Assembly (NCBI GenBank): GCA_016840305.1 | Contig: JAEOSP010000178.1 | Span: 1-28,160, forward strand | Direction: 5' to 3' | From: Candidatus Hodarchaeota archaeon | GTDB lineage: Archaea > Asgardarchaeota > Heimdallarchaeia > Hodarchaeales > Hodarchaeaceae | Length of the DNA stretch: 28,160 nucleotides | Shown: one piece after another, positions 8,549-17,241 of the stretch | Numbering within the stretch: position 1 is the stretch's first letter | Layout: each line of letters starts with the position of its first letter | Notes under the pieces: generated by a model | The model's database searches: none | What the model was told of the DNA's origin: nothing | Seen by the model: only the letters and a program-made list of their open reading frames with translations | Program-made: the position numbers and the translations under genes

Positions 8549-10426
8549 TCGGAGCCAACATATCTGATAAGGGGATAAGGTAATTCCAAGTAATTTACTC
8601 TTCAAGGGAATATTGTATGCTTTGTTAGTAATTAAATCTGTCAAAACAGATTCATGATATCCTAATTGGGAACAATCAACATTAACAGATTTATCAGAAT
8701 CTGAAACATTTACAAAAGCAATTATTTTATCTGTATTAGTAGAAGACTTCAATAACACTGAAACGACACTTTCATCAAGAGATATAACTTGAAAAGAACC
8801 TTTCAGGTCAAACGCCGATTCTCTCTTGCGTATTGAGATTAATTCCAACATTTTGTTAAGTAATCGAAACATATGTGATCCTTCATCTCGCAACTTGGAA
8901 TTTATCTCCTTTTCATTTAGAATTTCTCGATTTATTGACCTATTCTCGTCTAAAGAATTTTTGTTATTCCTAATCCCTAATAATCCGTTGATATATATTG
9001 AAGGAACACCTTTAATCATTAATCCAAGAGCAAATACAGCTAGGTAGCGATTGAGTTGTAGTTCAAAGCTTTCTGAAGAGTTCTCCCTATTGATAAAATT
9101 CCACGCAGTTGAACACAATTCGTACACAATTTTTATCCCTCCAGGTAATCTCGCGTAATTTGCTAGAGCTCCATATTCTTCCATTAATTTCCTTTGCATT
9201 TTATGCTTTTCAGAGTCAGGTAACCAATTACCGATGGGTTTCATTCCCATTCCATCATGAGTTCCTAAGACACTTACAAAAAGTTGACCCTTAGCTACCT
9301 TCAGCGAAGGAAGCCATTCTTGATAATATTTTGCAGATCCAGTAAGCACTGCGTGAACAGCAAGAGGAAAATGGGTAAATAAGTATATCATATCAGATTT
9401 GTGAACAGTATCTGATCCAAGATACTGTAGAGCTCGATCTTGAGGCTCATTAACTTCACTAATAAGCACCGTATTAAAAGGTTCTAAATATTTAAACATT
9501 TCTGCAAGTATTTCTATAAAGATATGGGTTTCTGGCAGATGAAGACAATTAGTCCCAACTTTCTTCCACAAATAACCTATAGCATCAAGACGTATCCAAT
9601 TAGCACCCTTTGAAATATAAAATAAAATCATTTTTACAAATTCTAGAAATACTCTAGGATTCTGGTAATTGAGATCGACTTGTCTCGTCGCAACGGAACC
9701 GTCAGGATTATTTGGTCGACTGAAGGTCGTCCAAACCCAACCTTTTCTAATGATTTCTACATTGTCGGGTTTATTAAAGGTAGAAAAACGCTTATCACCT
9801 GTATCGACAACGAAATACGGAGTTAAAACAGGATAAGGGCGAGCACGAGTAACTTTGAGCTGATCCGCTTCACTAGGTTTAGTTCTTTCATCAAAAATAA
9901 GTACAAAATCTTTGTACTCAGAATCACCAGTAAGAGCCTCTTGTACAATAGGATTATCGAGAGATGCGTGGTTGAGTACGCAGTCCACCATTAAAACGTC
10001 AAAAATCTCTTTCAGTGCACTAAACTGCTCCCATGTACCATTCCTAGGGTCAACATCATAGTAGTTTAAAACAGAGAATCCTCTGTCTGTATCCCAGGAA
10101 TAAAAGGGTAGAATATGACAGCCATTAATAATATTTTTTAAATATTCATTAGAAAAATGATTGAGAACTTCTAAAGGAGTACCTTTGTCTCCTTGAATAG
10201 AATCAGCATAGGTATTAAGAATAATGTCATTATTGGAAAACTTTCTCTTTACAGGAATTTCCTCCGACTCTACCATTGAATGGATTGCGCTACTGTTTGT
10301 ATAACTTTCGAAAAGGTATTCGAGGTCTTTATATAGAGAATTTGCTTGGTTTCCGTAAAGAATTCTTAATTTTCTAGTAATTTCTGTCTTTGCTTCCTCA
10401 GGAAAAAATACCAAAATTGTATACAT
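8546..10426 (-). CDS. GH13 subfamily 18-type sugar phosphorylase (sucrose / glucosylglycerate phosphorylase-like)
   Basis: GH13_18 enzymes cleave sucrose, glucosylglycerate or related alpha-glucosides with phosphate to give glucose 1-phosphate; they lack a secretion signal, and none is seen here. Hallmarks are ILPFYSWDTDRGFSVLNYYD, DVLMVDCVLNHAS, WTTFS...QVDLNYQNP, and the triad: nucleophile in WIRLDAIGY (D281), acid/base in LISEVNE (E324), stabiliser in LGTHDGMGMKP (D391), followed by LPDSE. Numbering is from ATG 10426. An upstream GTG at 10534 would add 36 residues with no family resemblance and would leave almost no room for a promoter against the divergent glycosyltransferase, so I prefer 10426 (626 residues). 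Between WTTFS and QVDLNY lies an insertion of about 12 residues (RPNNPDGSVATR) that I do not expect in classic sucrose phosphorylase. The acceptor sugar cannot be named. The nearby ABC sugar importer and glycosyltransferases fit uptake or turnover of an alpha-glucoside. Confidence 0.85.
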   Translation of the reverse strand: MYTILVFFPEEAKTEITRKLRILYGNQANSLYKDLEYLFESYTNSSAIHSMVESEEIPVKRKFSNNDIILNTYADSIQGDKGTPLEVLNHFSNEYLKNIINGCHILPFYSWDTDRGFSVLNYYDVDPRNGTWEQFSALKEIFDVLMVDCVLNHASLDNPIVQEALTGDSEYKDFVLIFDERTKPSEADQLKVTRARPYPVLTPYFVVDTGDKRFSTFNKPDNVEIIRKGWVWTTFSRPNNPDGSVATRQVDLNYQNPRVFLEFVKMILFYISKGANWIRLDAIGYLWKKVGTNCLHLPETHIFIEILAEMFKYLEPFNTVLISEVNEPQDRALQYLGSDTVHKSDMIYLFTHFPLAVHAVLTGSAKYYQEWLPSLKVAKGQLFVSVLGTHDGMGMKPIGNWLPDSEKHKMQRKLMEEYGALANYARLPGGIKIVYELCSTAWNFINRENSSESFELQLNRYLAVFALGLMIKGVPSIYINGLLGIRNNKNSLDENRSINREILNEKEINSKLRDEGSHMFRLLNKMLELISIRKRESAFDLKGSFQVISLDESVVSVLLKSSTNTDKIIAFVNVSDSDKSVNVDCSQLGYHESVLTDLITNKAYNIPLKSKLLGITLSPYQICWLR

Positions 10427-10603
10427 CCTATTCTTGCTTTCATAAATCAGAAAAACTGCATTTTTGTTTAGGAAAGGTCTATTTTGTAGACAAATTGGAA
10501 CCGATCTACTCCAAATATGAAGTTGCTGTTCCACAATGATTCAGCGATGGCCCCAAAGAAATGAACAATGATTAAAATAATTCCTCATGAATCTAAAAAT
10601 ATC

Positions 10604-11722
10604 ATGCATATTGCGTTCATTGAAGATACTAAGTTACATGGAGGTACACAACTATGGGTAATGGATGCAGTTGAATTTTTTTTGAGCCAGGGATGGGAAA
10701 TTACGGTTATTACACCCACAAATGGATGGATTGCCAATGAATGCTATAAAATCTCAAAAACCATAAATTTAGTTACTTATGATTATTTAGGTATTATTGC
10801 TCAATCAAAGAAATTTGTAAGAATTTGGGGAGAATCTTTGGCAAACTCAGATATCGCATTATGCACAGTTCACCCTCCAAGGAAGAATTTTCATTGTTCA
10901 ATATTTGCTGCAAAATGCATCAAAGAATTAGATCTTCAAGTGACGTTGGTGACCAAAACAGGAACAATTGTTCCTAGTTATAAACGTCAGTATTATCTAC
11001 CAAATCAGCTTATAAATACGAGGATAATAACTATCACAAAGACAATTTATCACCATTTAATGTCTGAGTATAAAATTCCCGAGGATAAAATAAAACTAAT
11101 CTACCAAGGAATCGATTTGAGATATTTTAGGATCAAGGGAGAAGCAAAAAAATCTTCTTTAAAAGATCAATTTAGTGTATACAAGCCGATAATAGGATGC
11201 ATCGGTTCTCTAGAACAAAGAAAAGGGCAAATATATTTACTTAAGGCAATAGATATTATTAGAAGAGAAATAATTCCTAATATACACCTATTAATTATTG
11301 GGGATGGACCAGATGAGGAACGACTTAAAGAAAAAGTAAATGAGCTTAATTTGCAATCAATGGTCACTTTTATTCCTTTTACTAGGGATATTTTAGAGTA
11401 TTTTTTGGTTTGTGATATCTTAGCATTACCTAGTATTTCGAAAGAAGGCTTACCTAATGTTATTTTGGAAGCTTTTTCAATGAAAATCCCTGTTGTTGCT
11501 TCAGATATTGGAGGAATATCAGAAGTAGTTAAAAACAGGTGTACTGGATACTTGATTGAGCCTGGTAATATAGATGATCTAGTTAATGCTATTTTAAGCT
11601 TATGGCAGGATCAAAAATGCTATATCAAAATGGGAATGAACGCTAAACAACTCGTTATGGATCATCATGATCGGAAAAGCCAAATGTTTAAATTTGAAGA
11701 ATACTTCAGAACATTCTTGTAA
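10604..11722 (+). CDS. glycosyltransferase family 4 (GT-B fold)
   Basis: This retaining glycosyltransferase of about 372 residues transfers a sugar from a nucleotide donor and probably acts at the cytoplasmic face on lipid-linked or soluble acceptors. The N-terminal domain begins MHIAFIEDTKLHGGTQLWV, with the GG loop typical of GT4. The C-terminal donor domain shows IGCIGSLEQRKGQIYLLKA, LLIIGDGPDEERL and the EX7E motif EGLPNVILEAF, followed by VVASDIGGISEVV. The frame opens at ATG 10568, twelve codons earlier, but the family start is at ATG 10604, and this leaves a 177-bp divergent promoter region to the phosphorylase gene. No Shine-Dalgarno is seen; TTAAAATAAT at about 10571-10580 could be a TATA box for a leaderless message. 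It converges on the next glycosyltransferase with 14 bases between stops. Donor and acceptor are unknown. Confidence 0.9.
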   Translation: MHIAFIEDTKLHGGTQLWVMDAVEFFLSQGWEITVITPTNGWIANECYKISKTINLVTYDYLGIIAQSKKFVRIWGESLANSDIALCTVHPPRKNFHCSIFAAKCIKELDLQVTLVTKTGTIVPSYKRQYYLPNQLINTRIITITKTIYHHLMSEYKIPEDKIKLIYQGIDLRYFRIKGEAKKSSLKDQFSVYKPIIGCIGSLEQRKGQIYLLKAIDIIRREIIPNIHLLIIGDGPDEERLKEKVNELNLQSMVTFIPFTRDILEYFLVCDILALPSISKEGLPNVILEAFSMKIPVVASDIGGISEVVKNRCTGYLIEPGNIDDLVNAILSLWQDQKCYIKMGMNAKQLVMDHHDRKSQMFKFEEYFRTFL

Positions 11723-11736
11723 TTCAAAGATAGTTG

Positions 11737-13092
11737 CTAAACTGAGGATAGTAGTTGTTTGATATACTTCCCAAGAGCAGTTATTGATAGCTCTTTCAAG
11801 CCAATCTCAGAATTTTGTTTTACTATTTTCTCTCTTAGAGAATTATCTTGTAGTATTAGAACTGTTTCGTTTGCAGCTCGTTTAATTCTTTCATCTGAAA
11901 CAGTGACTAACCCGTGGTCAGTAGGTTTTTGGTGTTCTGATCCTAAAGAGATTGTTGAGAAGCCGAGGGGACCAATATCTTTCAAATAAACATCATATTC
12001 ATAGAGAATGATTGGTAATTTTGCTTTCACAGCTTCTAAGAATTGATTTCCCCATCCTTCTAACAAACTAGGATATGAGACAATATCGGAATGAGAATAA
12101 ATGTCCCATAAATTGTAGATTTTTTTCTCATTATCTGCATCAGACCGTTGGTGGGCAAAGAAAGCGTTACAAAATCGATATTCCACACCTAGCTCGTTAC
12201 ATTTCTTTTCCAACTTGTTTTTGTAAGAAACATCTTCTATTAGATTAGGCATGACTAAAACTATTTTATCATTATCTGTAAATGCTCTACCATCAAACAA
12301 AGGCTTGGAGGACAATTTATGTCTGTATTCGGTTGTATTTAACTTATGAATAAGATCAATTATTAACTCAATTCCCTTTCTATCGACAATACGGGTAGCT
12401 TGTAGGATAAGAATATCATTTTCTGAAATATCAAGAGAGGATCGTATATCAGAATTGAAAGAATCTTTAATCCAATCTGGTTCTTCAAAATAGAAGACAT
12501 TCGGGACAACTAAAGATTCAATATTTTTCTTAACCATGAGAAAATCTTTTGCAATGGAATTAATAACAACGTGTCTAATATTAGGAAGTTTGGGAGGAAA
12601 AAATTCACTTAGATATTTCTCAATCAAAGTACAGCTAGGAGGGTAAATAGTTCTCTCCCATGAAAAATCATGATTATGACTGATTGTAGGTATTCCTGTT
12701 TCTTGAAGAATTTCCAATAGTGCAAGTGAGGCAGGAATATTCAATGGCAAGCTAAACATGTTATTAGGAATAAAGCACTGAATATTATATTTTTCAATGA
12801 ATTTGAATATTTTTGGTTTAATATTATCAACAAGAGTCCTGATTTCAACTTCTAAAGCCTTTTCTTGAGATTTATTGAGGGTAGAAGAGAAAGCTTTTTT
12901 CCGAATCTCCAATGCGGGTTCAAAATCTAAGGAAAAATCGGGAATGGTAAATCCCTCACTCCGTCCTAAAGACCCTGCGAGGTAAATCACTGTATGTCCA
13001 AATCTTTCCTCAAGTACCTTCTTCCATTTATCCATCTCTAGAGAAACACCGTCAAGTTCTCCCACTCTAAAGTGAACCATCGCTATTTTCAT
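11737..13092 (-). CDS. glycosyltransferase family 4 (second, divergent type)
   Basis: The product has 451 residues from ATG 13092. It begins MKIAMVHFRVGELDGVSLEM, a GT4 opening in which the glycine loop reads GELDGVS. Other features are PTISHNHDFSWER, a His-rich segment in the N-terminal domain; ILILQATRIVDRKGIELIID at the start of the donor domain; and the EX7E motif EGWGNQFLEAV (E345 and E353). The frame runs up to 13236 but the added 48 residues are low-complexity and basic, without family resemblance. A short TTATAAA-like element lies about 20 bases upstream of the chosen ATG, with no strong ribosome site. The HNHDFSWER type of GT4 differs clearly from the neighbour at 10604, so the two are not recent duplicates. 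Together with the GH13_18 enzyme it might make or remodel a glucosyl or mannosyl compatible solute; that is inference only. Confidence 0.87.
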   Translation of the reverse strand: MKIAMVHFRVGELDGVSLEMDKWKKVLEERFGHTVIYLAGSLGRSEGFTIPDFSLDFEPALEIRKKAFSSTLNKSQEKALEVEIRTLVDNIKPKIFKFIEKYNIQCFIPNNMFSLPLNIPASLALLEILQETGIPTISHNHDFSWERTIYPPSCTLIEKYLSEFFPPKLPNIRHVVINSIAKDFLMVKKNIESLVVPNVFYFEEPDWIKDSFNSDIRSSLDISENDILILQATRIVDRKGIELIIDLIHKLNTTEYRHKLSSKPLFDGRAFTDNDKIVLVMPNLIEDVSYKNKLEKKCNELGVEYRFCNAFFAHQRSDADNEKKIYNLWDIYSHSDIVSYPSLLEGWGNQFLEAVKAKLPIILYEYDVYLKDIGPLGFSTISLGSEHQKPTDHGLVTVSDERIKRAANETVLILQDNSLREKIVKQNSEIGLKELSITALGKYIKQLLSSV

Positions 13093-13550
13093 TTTCTTCA
13101 ACACATTGAATTTATAAGAATGAATTATTATTATGAAGAGTCGCAAAGGTGTATTTTTTTTAACTTTTTTTCTAAAATCATTATATGAGGATATCGCTTG
13201 GAAACCCGCCAATATATCTCCTAACCTCAAAATCACCTAGTTCTTCAAATACAACCGACAACCTAAGGTAATATACGTTGCAGTCTAGGTTAATCTAAAT
13301 TAAATAAAAACACTCCAAACTATGTTAATTTTGAAAATCCTAGAGCATCTAACTTGGCCAAGTATCAAATTCAAATAGTTTGATTATAACTTTGAAGGAA
13401 CTAAAAAAAATCTTTCTTTTTTTTAACCCATCTCTCCGATATGGGTGGGATAAGTTATTTAAGATTAGGATTGTAACTATTATCATCCTTGTGAACTTAT
13501 TTGTTACTATAAGGATCAAAATAAGAAACCAATTTTTGGTGAAGATAGCT
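13093..13550. other. 458-bp divergent control region between a GT4 gene and the ABC transporter operon
   Basis: No gene is supported here. Open frames continue into this region from both sides (to 13236 on the minus strand and from 13380 on the plus strand), but their added residues are AT-driven and basic and do not match the families. The region holds a 12-bp palindrome at 13352-13363 and several TATA-like stretches, for example TTATTTAAG at about 13454-13462, and is the natural place for control of the binding-protein gene. Confidence 0.45.
13352..13363. promoter_or_regulatory. perfect 12-bp palindrome, possible operator upstream of the transporter operon
   Basis: ACTTGGCCAAGT is a perfect inverted repeat with a GC core in otherwise AT-rich DNA, 188 bases upstream of the binding-protein ATG. 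Position and composition suggest a site for a dimeric regulator. I find no second copy in the window, and a 12-bp palindrome is expected several times by chance in 28 kb, so support is modest. Confidence 0.25.
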
Positions 13551-15077
13551 ATGAAGAAAACAAATGTTTTTTTTGCCTTAACTTTTGGTCTAATTCTTTT
13601 AGCATCGTTCAGTTTTGCACAAACAATAGCAAAACCACAGGCTCCAGCTGCAACAAATTTTGAAGTTGTTATGCCTTGGGGTACTGATCATGAACGAGGC
13701 AAGATAATTAGATCAATGATAGAAAACCACTCCACACTTGGATCAAAGTATAATTTCACATATACAGCTGTAGGTGGAGGACCGAGTGATCGTGATGCAC
13801 TTGTTGCACGATTCCTCGCAGGTGATTACCCAAATCTTATCCTAGCAACTCAGGATTGGTACACAGAATTTGCAGAATTCAATATCTGGTATGACTTCTC
13901 TGATGATATCGCTGCATGGAGCGGCGATCGCGCAGGATGGCAGGCCGATATCCCCGCAGGATGGTGGTCCATTCTTGACAAAACTGAGGGTGATGGATCT
14001 GGTGACGATATTTTTGCCCTTCCATTCTTTGGACAATCCATTCTTCCTTATATCAATCTGAATGATTTCGAAGATGCTGGTCTAACAGAAGCAGATGTTG
14101 ATACTTTAGATAAATTTATGGCCGCTGCTGAGACTTTAGATGGTGCTGGAAAAACTCCTTATGGTATGGTAGGAATGTTACAAAGCGATCTTGCATACAT
14201 GAACTATATGTTCGGCTCTACTGACAACTTCATTAACTCTTCAACTGATCCAGCTAATGTTTTCAGCTGGGGATCTGAGGATCAGTACGGTGTAAATGGA
14301 TCCCTTAATGTCGAAGGATTTGCAGCTTATCTTAAACTTAAAGGTGAAGGATGGGTTCCTGAAACAGTCGATACTGATGGTGGTGGTCAAGTAAACGATG
14401 CCTTTGGTGCAGGAAACACCAGTATGGCTCTTTGTGGACCCTGGGGCACATCTATCTTCATGGGTGCTGGATTAGGAGCCTCTGATTTTAAAGCAGTTCC
14501 TATGCCAAAAACATCTGATGGTGTGCGATCTACTATTACGGGTGGTGGTATCTCATTCGTTCCAACTGTTACAGCTAATGCAACAGAACTTGCTGATGCT
14601 GTCGAACTTGCTCAATGGTTACTAGACGATGAGAATCAAATGAAAACCGTTGATAACTGGCTTGGTTCCTCTTGGAGAATTCCAGTACGTCAATCATTAA
14701 AGGATGATCCTTGGTTTACTGAAGCTGGTCACCCAGAGCGAGCTAACTTCGTTACTCATATTGAAAGTCAGGTTTATGCCTTCCCTTGGGGTAAACAACA
14801 CCCTGAATGGCTCACAGTCCACTCGAGTGTTATGATGCCAGGTTATCGGAATGCTCTCCTAGATGTTGAACATGGTAAAGGATACACAGATGCCTGGTAT
14901 ACAGAGAAAGCTCAGTCAACCCTTGACGAGATGGCTGTAACAATTCAATGTTACTATCTTGGAGGACCATGTGTTGAGCTTGAAGAACCTGCTGCTAGTG
15001 CACCTGGTTTTGAATTCTTAGTGGGTACTCTCGCTATCTTGGGCGTTGCCCTCCTTGCTACCCGCAAGCGTCGATGA
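13551..15077 (+). CDS. ABC transporter carbohydrate-binding protein with signal peptide and PGF-CTERM-like membrane anchor
   Basis: This is the extracellular solute-binding subunit (family 1, MalE/UgpB-like) that captures a sugar for the permeases downstream. From ATG 13551 it has 508 residues. Residues 1-23 are a signal peptide (basic start, hydrophobic core, FSFA cut site) without a lipobox cysteine. The mature part has the family pattern: WGTDHERGKIIRSMIE, LVARFLAGDYPNLIL, WWSILDKT, DDIFALPFFG, and the GNTSMALCGPWG segment. The last 24 residues are PGFEF, a hydrophobic stretch and RKRR, an arrangement like PGF-CTERM/Heimdall-type sorting signals, so the protein is probably fixed to the outer face of the membrane at its C-terminus. 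A GGTGA ribosome site at about 13539-13543 supports this start over the open frame back to TTG 13380. Two cysteines (CYYLGGPC) near the anchor may form a disulfide. Aromatic residues are plentiful, as in sugar binders; the ligand is not known. Confidence 0.92.
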   Translation: MKKTNVFFALTFGLILLASFSFAQTIAKPQAPAATNFEVVMPWGTDHERGKIIRSMIENHSTLGSKYNFTYTAVGGGPSDRDALVARFLAGDYPNLILATQDWYTEFAEFNIWYDFSDDIAAWSGDRAGWQADIPAGWWSILDKTEGDGSGDDIFALPFFGQSILPYINLNDFEDAGLTEADVDTLDKFMAAAETLDGAGKTPYGMVGMLQSDLAYMNYMFGSTDNFINSSTDPANVFSWGSEDQYGVNGSLNVEGFAAYLKLKGEGWVPETVDTDGGGQVNDAFGAGNTSMALCGPWGTSIFMGAGLGASDFKAVPMPKTSDGVRSTITGGGISFVPTVTANATELADAVELAQWLLDDENQMKTVDNWLGSSWRIPVRQSLKDDPWFTEAGHPERANFVTHIESQVYAFPWGKQHPEWLTVHSSVMMPGYRNALLDVEHGKGYTDAWYTEKAQSTLDEMAVTIQCYYLGGPCVELEEPAASAPGFEFLVGTLAILGVALLATRKRR

Positions 15078-15110
15078 GATCTATCTCATCTCCTTTTTTT
15101 TTTTTTTTTT
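15073..15110 (+). terminator. hairpin plus 17-base T-run, intrinsic terminator-like, overlapping the stop codon
   Basis: GATGAGA-TCTA-TCTCATC is a perfect 7-bp stem with a 4-base loop. Three bases (TCC) follow, then 17 consecutive T. The TGA stop of the binding-protein gene (15075-15077) lies in the left arm. Lying between the binding-protein gene and the permease genes, it could end most transcripts and give more binding protein than permease, a common need in ABC importers. Poly-T alone can terminate archaeal RNA polymerase. Confidence 0.8.
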
Positions 15111-15276
15111 GTTAGAATTCCTCAACAAGTGAGATAATCCCATTAATAGCCCTTTCCCGTTTTTTATCACTTTTAGTTAATTGATGGCAAGATTTAAAAA
15201 TGTTCTGACGTTTATAGCTCATCTTAATTTCATTGATTACACTAACGGAATTTATTAACAATCTAGCATTTAATTT

Positions 15277-17241
15277 GTGATGGGACGTAAAATGATGATT
15301 TTGGAACAAACACAATCAAAACCACAACGACTTGCGCTTATAAATGGAATTCTTCCCCTGATATTAACTGTTTTTTTTCTATTTGCTAGCTCAAACTACT
15401 TTTTTACTCCAGGTTATTTTCTATATGGCTGGATCGAAATATTGGGACTCTCGACATTCGTATCAATTGTTCCAGAGGTCGCTCATTGGCTGTTCTTTGG
15501 CATTTCAATAGTAGGGGCGGAAGCTACAGCTAATCTCACAATAACATTGATAGCACTTGCTGGTAGTCTATTAATTTTGATTGGATACTTACAAAGCCGT
15601 CAAAAGGATCCAGATGGTGGTATGAAAGGTAGGAACGCGTGGTTAATTGGAGGTATTCTTACATTACCTTTAGGCTTACTTGCAATTGTTGCGTTTCGAA
15701 ACTCAAAATCTAAAAAACAAGATTTAAGTCTTAGAGAACGTGTTGTCGGCGAATTAAGAAAAAACAAGTTGCCATACATTTTGATTATCCCTGCTTTGAT
15801 TTTTCTAATCTTTACCTATATCATTCCCATCATCAGAGGATTTTATATCACTTTATTCTCCTACCCAAGAGGTGCAGGTGGTTTAGCCCGTGCTTTAAAT
15901 CCTGTTGATTATACCCAAGACCCTCTTCTTTGGACAATTCATGCAATTCTTGGAGGATTACAAAGACAGGACCCGATCTTTATCGGAGTTGATAATTATC
16001 TAGAATTATTTTCACAAACAACACGAGCGACTTCATTCCAGAATGCGCTTGATAATAATATCTTCTTTGTCATCATTTTCGTTCCTGGGGTAATAATACT
16101 TTCATTAGCCCTTGCAGTCTTATTGAACAACAAATTATTGAAAGGAGAGAACACATATACTACCATTTTCTATATGCCTGTTGTTACCTCTGTACTTGTG
16201 GTTTCTGTTATCTGGTTAAGAGTAGTTTTTTCTCTTGATGGACTTTTATCAGCCATTTTTCATCTTTTCGCTCCAATTCTTGATTTTATATACTCTTTAC
16301 TTAATACAATAACATTTGGAGTTGTTCCCGCTAATGTTGTTGGAGAAAACCTTAATTGGCTATCATTCGCGTTGATAGAATCAGTAGCGATGATGAGTAT
16401 TTGGAGAAGAGTAGGTTTTGATGTATTAATATTATTAGCTGGCTTAAAATCGATTCCTTCATCACTTTATGAGGCAGCTGAAATTGATGGTCATGGTGGG
16501 TGGTCTAAGTTCAGGAATATTACATTACCAATGCTCAAAGGTCCGCTTGGAGTAGTTATGGTTTTAGAATTAATTAATGGATGGCAAATTTTCCAAGAAT
16601 TTTACGGTTTGAATATTGCTCAATATGGTGGAGATCATACACTAGCTATTTATCTAATTTCAAATTATGCTAGGCCTTCAGTTATGACTTTTGCATCAAC
16701 AGTTGGCTATTTCATTTTTGGAATGACCGCATTTCTTGGATTGCTTGGACGATTTGAGATAAAAAATGTTTTAAAGGGTTTCTCTTTATTTTCACTTTTA
16801 GCTATTTTATTTTCAATTCCATCCAATCGTTTTGGCCTTTCTGCTAAATCATTAGGATTTTCTGTTACATGGCTTACTTATGATTTATTATTCCTAGCTT
16901 TAGCATTTATCTGTCTAGCATACTATATCATTTACTCCCTTTTGAAATATAAACAGCTTGAAAACGATGTAAATGATCTCCGAACAACAGGTTTTTTCAT
17001 TTCTTTTGTTGTCCCATTTTACCTCTTCAACGGATATGATGTCATTACACAGTCAGGAGCTGGCTCGACGCTAATATGGTTCATTCCTTCAAGTATCGTT
17101 GGATTAATAATGTTAGTTATTGCTATTTTGATGTTATTAGCACCGCGTATTACAACCTATTTCAAGCAAAGGCAAGATCCAAAATATTTTGCTTCTTCTT
17201 TTTCCTTTTTATTCAGACAGGAGGATAATAACGGAGTGTGA
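15277..17241 (+). CDS. MalF-type ABC sugar permease with extra N- and C-terminal membrane segments
   Basis: This is the first transmembrane subunit of the importer. The core (residues about 163-490) is MalF/UgpA-like: LPYILIIPALIFLIFTYIIP, IGVDNYLELF, FYMPVVTSVLVVSVIWLRV, and the EAA loop YEAAEIDGHGGWSKFRNITL (398-417) that docks on the ATPase. MalF-type proteins of this class usually have about 290-320 residues; this one has 654. About 160 residues with four likely membrane helices precede the core, and about 160 residues with roughly five hydrophobic segments follow it. The start is GTG 15277 or ATG 15280. TTTATTAA at 15251-15258 lies about 26 bases upstream, so the transcript may begin at the start codon (leaderless) and a separate promoter may exist after the terminator. 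The stop overlaps the next gene's possible GTG start by four bases, which indicates translational coupling. Confidence 0.9.
   Translation: MMGRKMMILEQTQSKPQRLALINGILPLILTVFFLFASSNYFFTPGYFLYGWIEILGLSTFVSIVPEVAHWLFFGISIVGAEATANLTITLIALAGSLLILIGYLQSRQKDPDGGMKGRNAWLIGGILTLPLGLLAIVAFRNSKSKKQDLSLRERVVGELRKNKLPYILIIPALIFLIFTYIIPIIRGFYITLFSYPRGAGGLARALNPVDYTQDPLLWTIHAILGGLQRQDPIFIGVDNYLELFSQTTRATSFQNALDNNIFFVIIFVPGVIILSLALAVLLNNKLLKGENTYTTIFYMPVVTSVLVVSVIWLRVVFSLDGLLSAIFHLFAPILDFIYSLLNTITFGVVPANVVGENLNWLSFALIESVAMMSIWRRVGFDVLILLAGLKSIPSSLYEAAEIDGHGGWSKFRNITLPMLKGPLGVVMVLELINGWQIFQEFYGLNIAQYGGDHTLAIYLISNYARPSVMTFASTVGYFIFGMTAFLGLLGRFEIKNVLKGFSLFSLLAILFSIPSNRFGLSAKSLGFSVTWLTYDLLFLALAFICLAYYIIYSLLKYKQLENDVNDLRTTGFFISFVVPFYLFNGYDVITQSGAGSTLIWFIPSSIVGLIMLVIAILMLLAPRITTYFKQRQDPKYFASSFSFLFRQEDNNGV

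Noticed and set aside
13093..13236. 48-residue N-terminal extension of the second GT4
   Set aside because: The added residues are basic and AT-driven, while MKIAMVHF at 13092 is a typical GT4 start.
13380..13550. 57-residue N-terminal extension of the binding protein from a TTG
   Set aside because: It would place a basic, hydrophobic stretch ahead of a complete signal peptide; ATG 13551 has a GGTGA site and a proper signal sequence.
15112..15315. Minus-strand 67-codon frame between the binding-protein and permease genes
   Set aside because: It overlaps the permease start, has no ribosome site or recognisable family, and lies in the likely promoter/terminator region of the operon; the sequence looks AT-driven.
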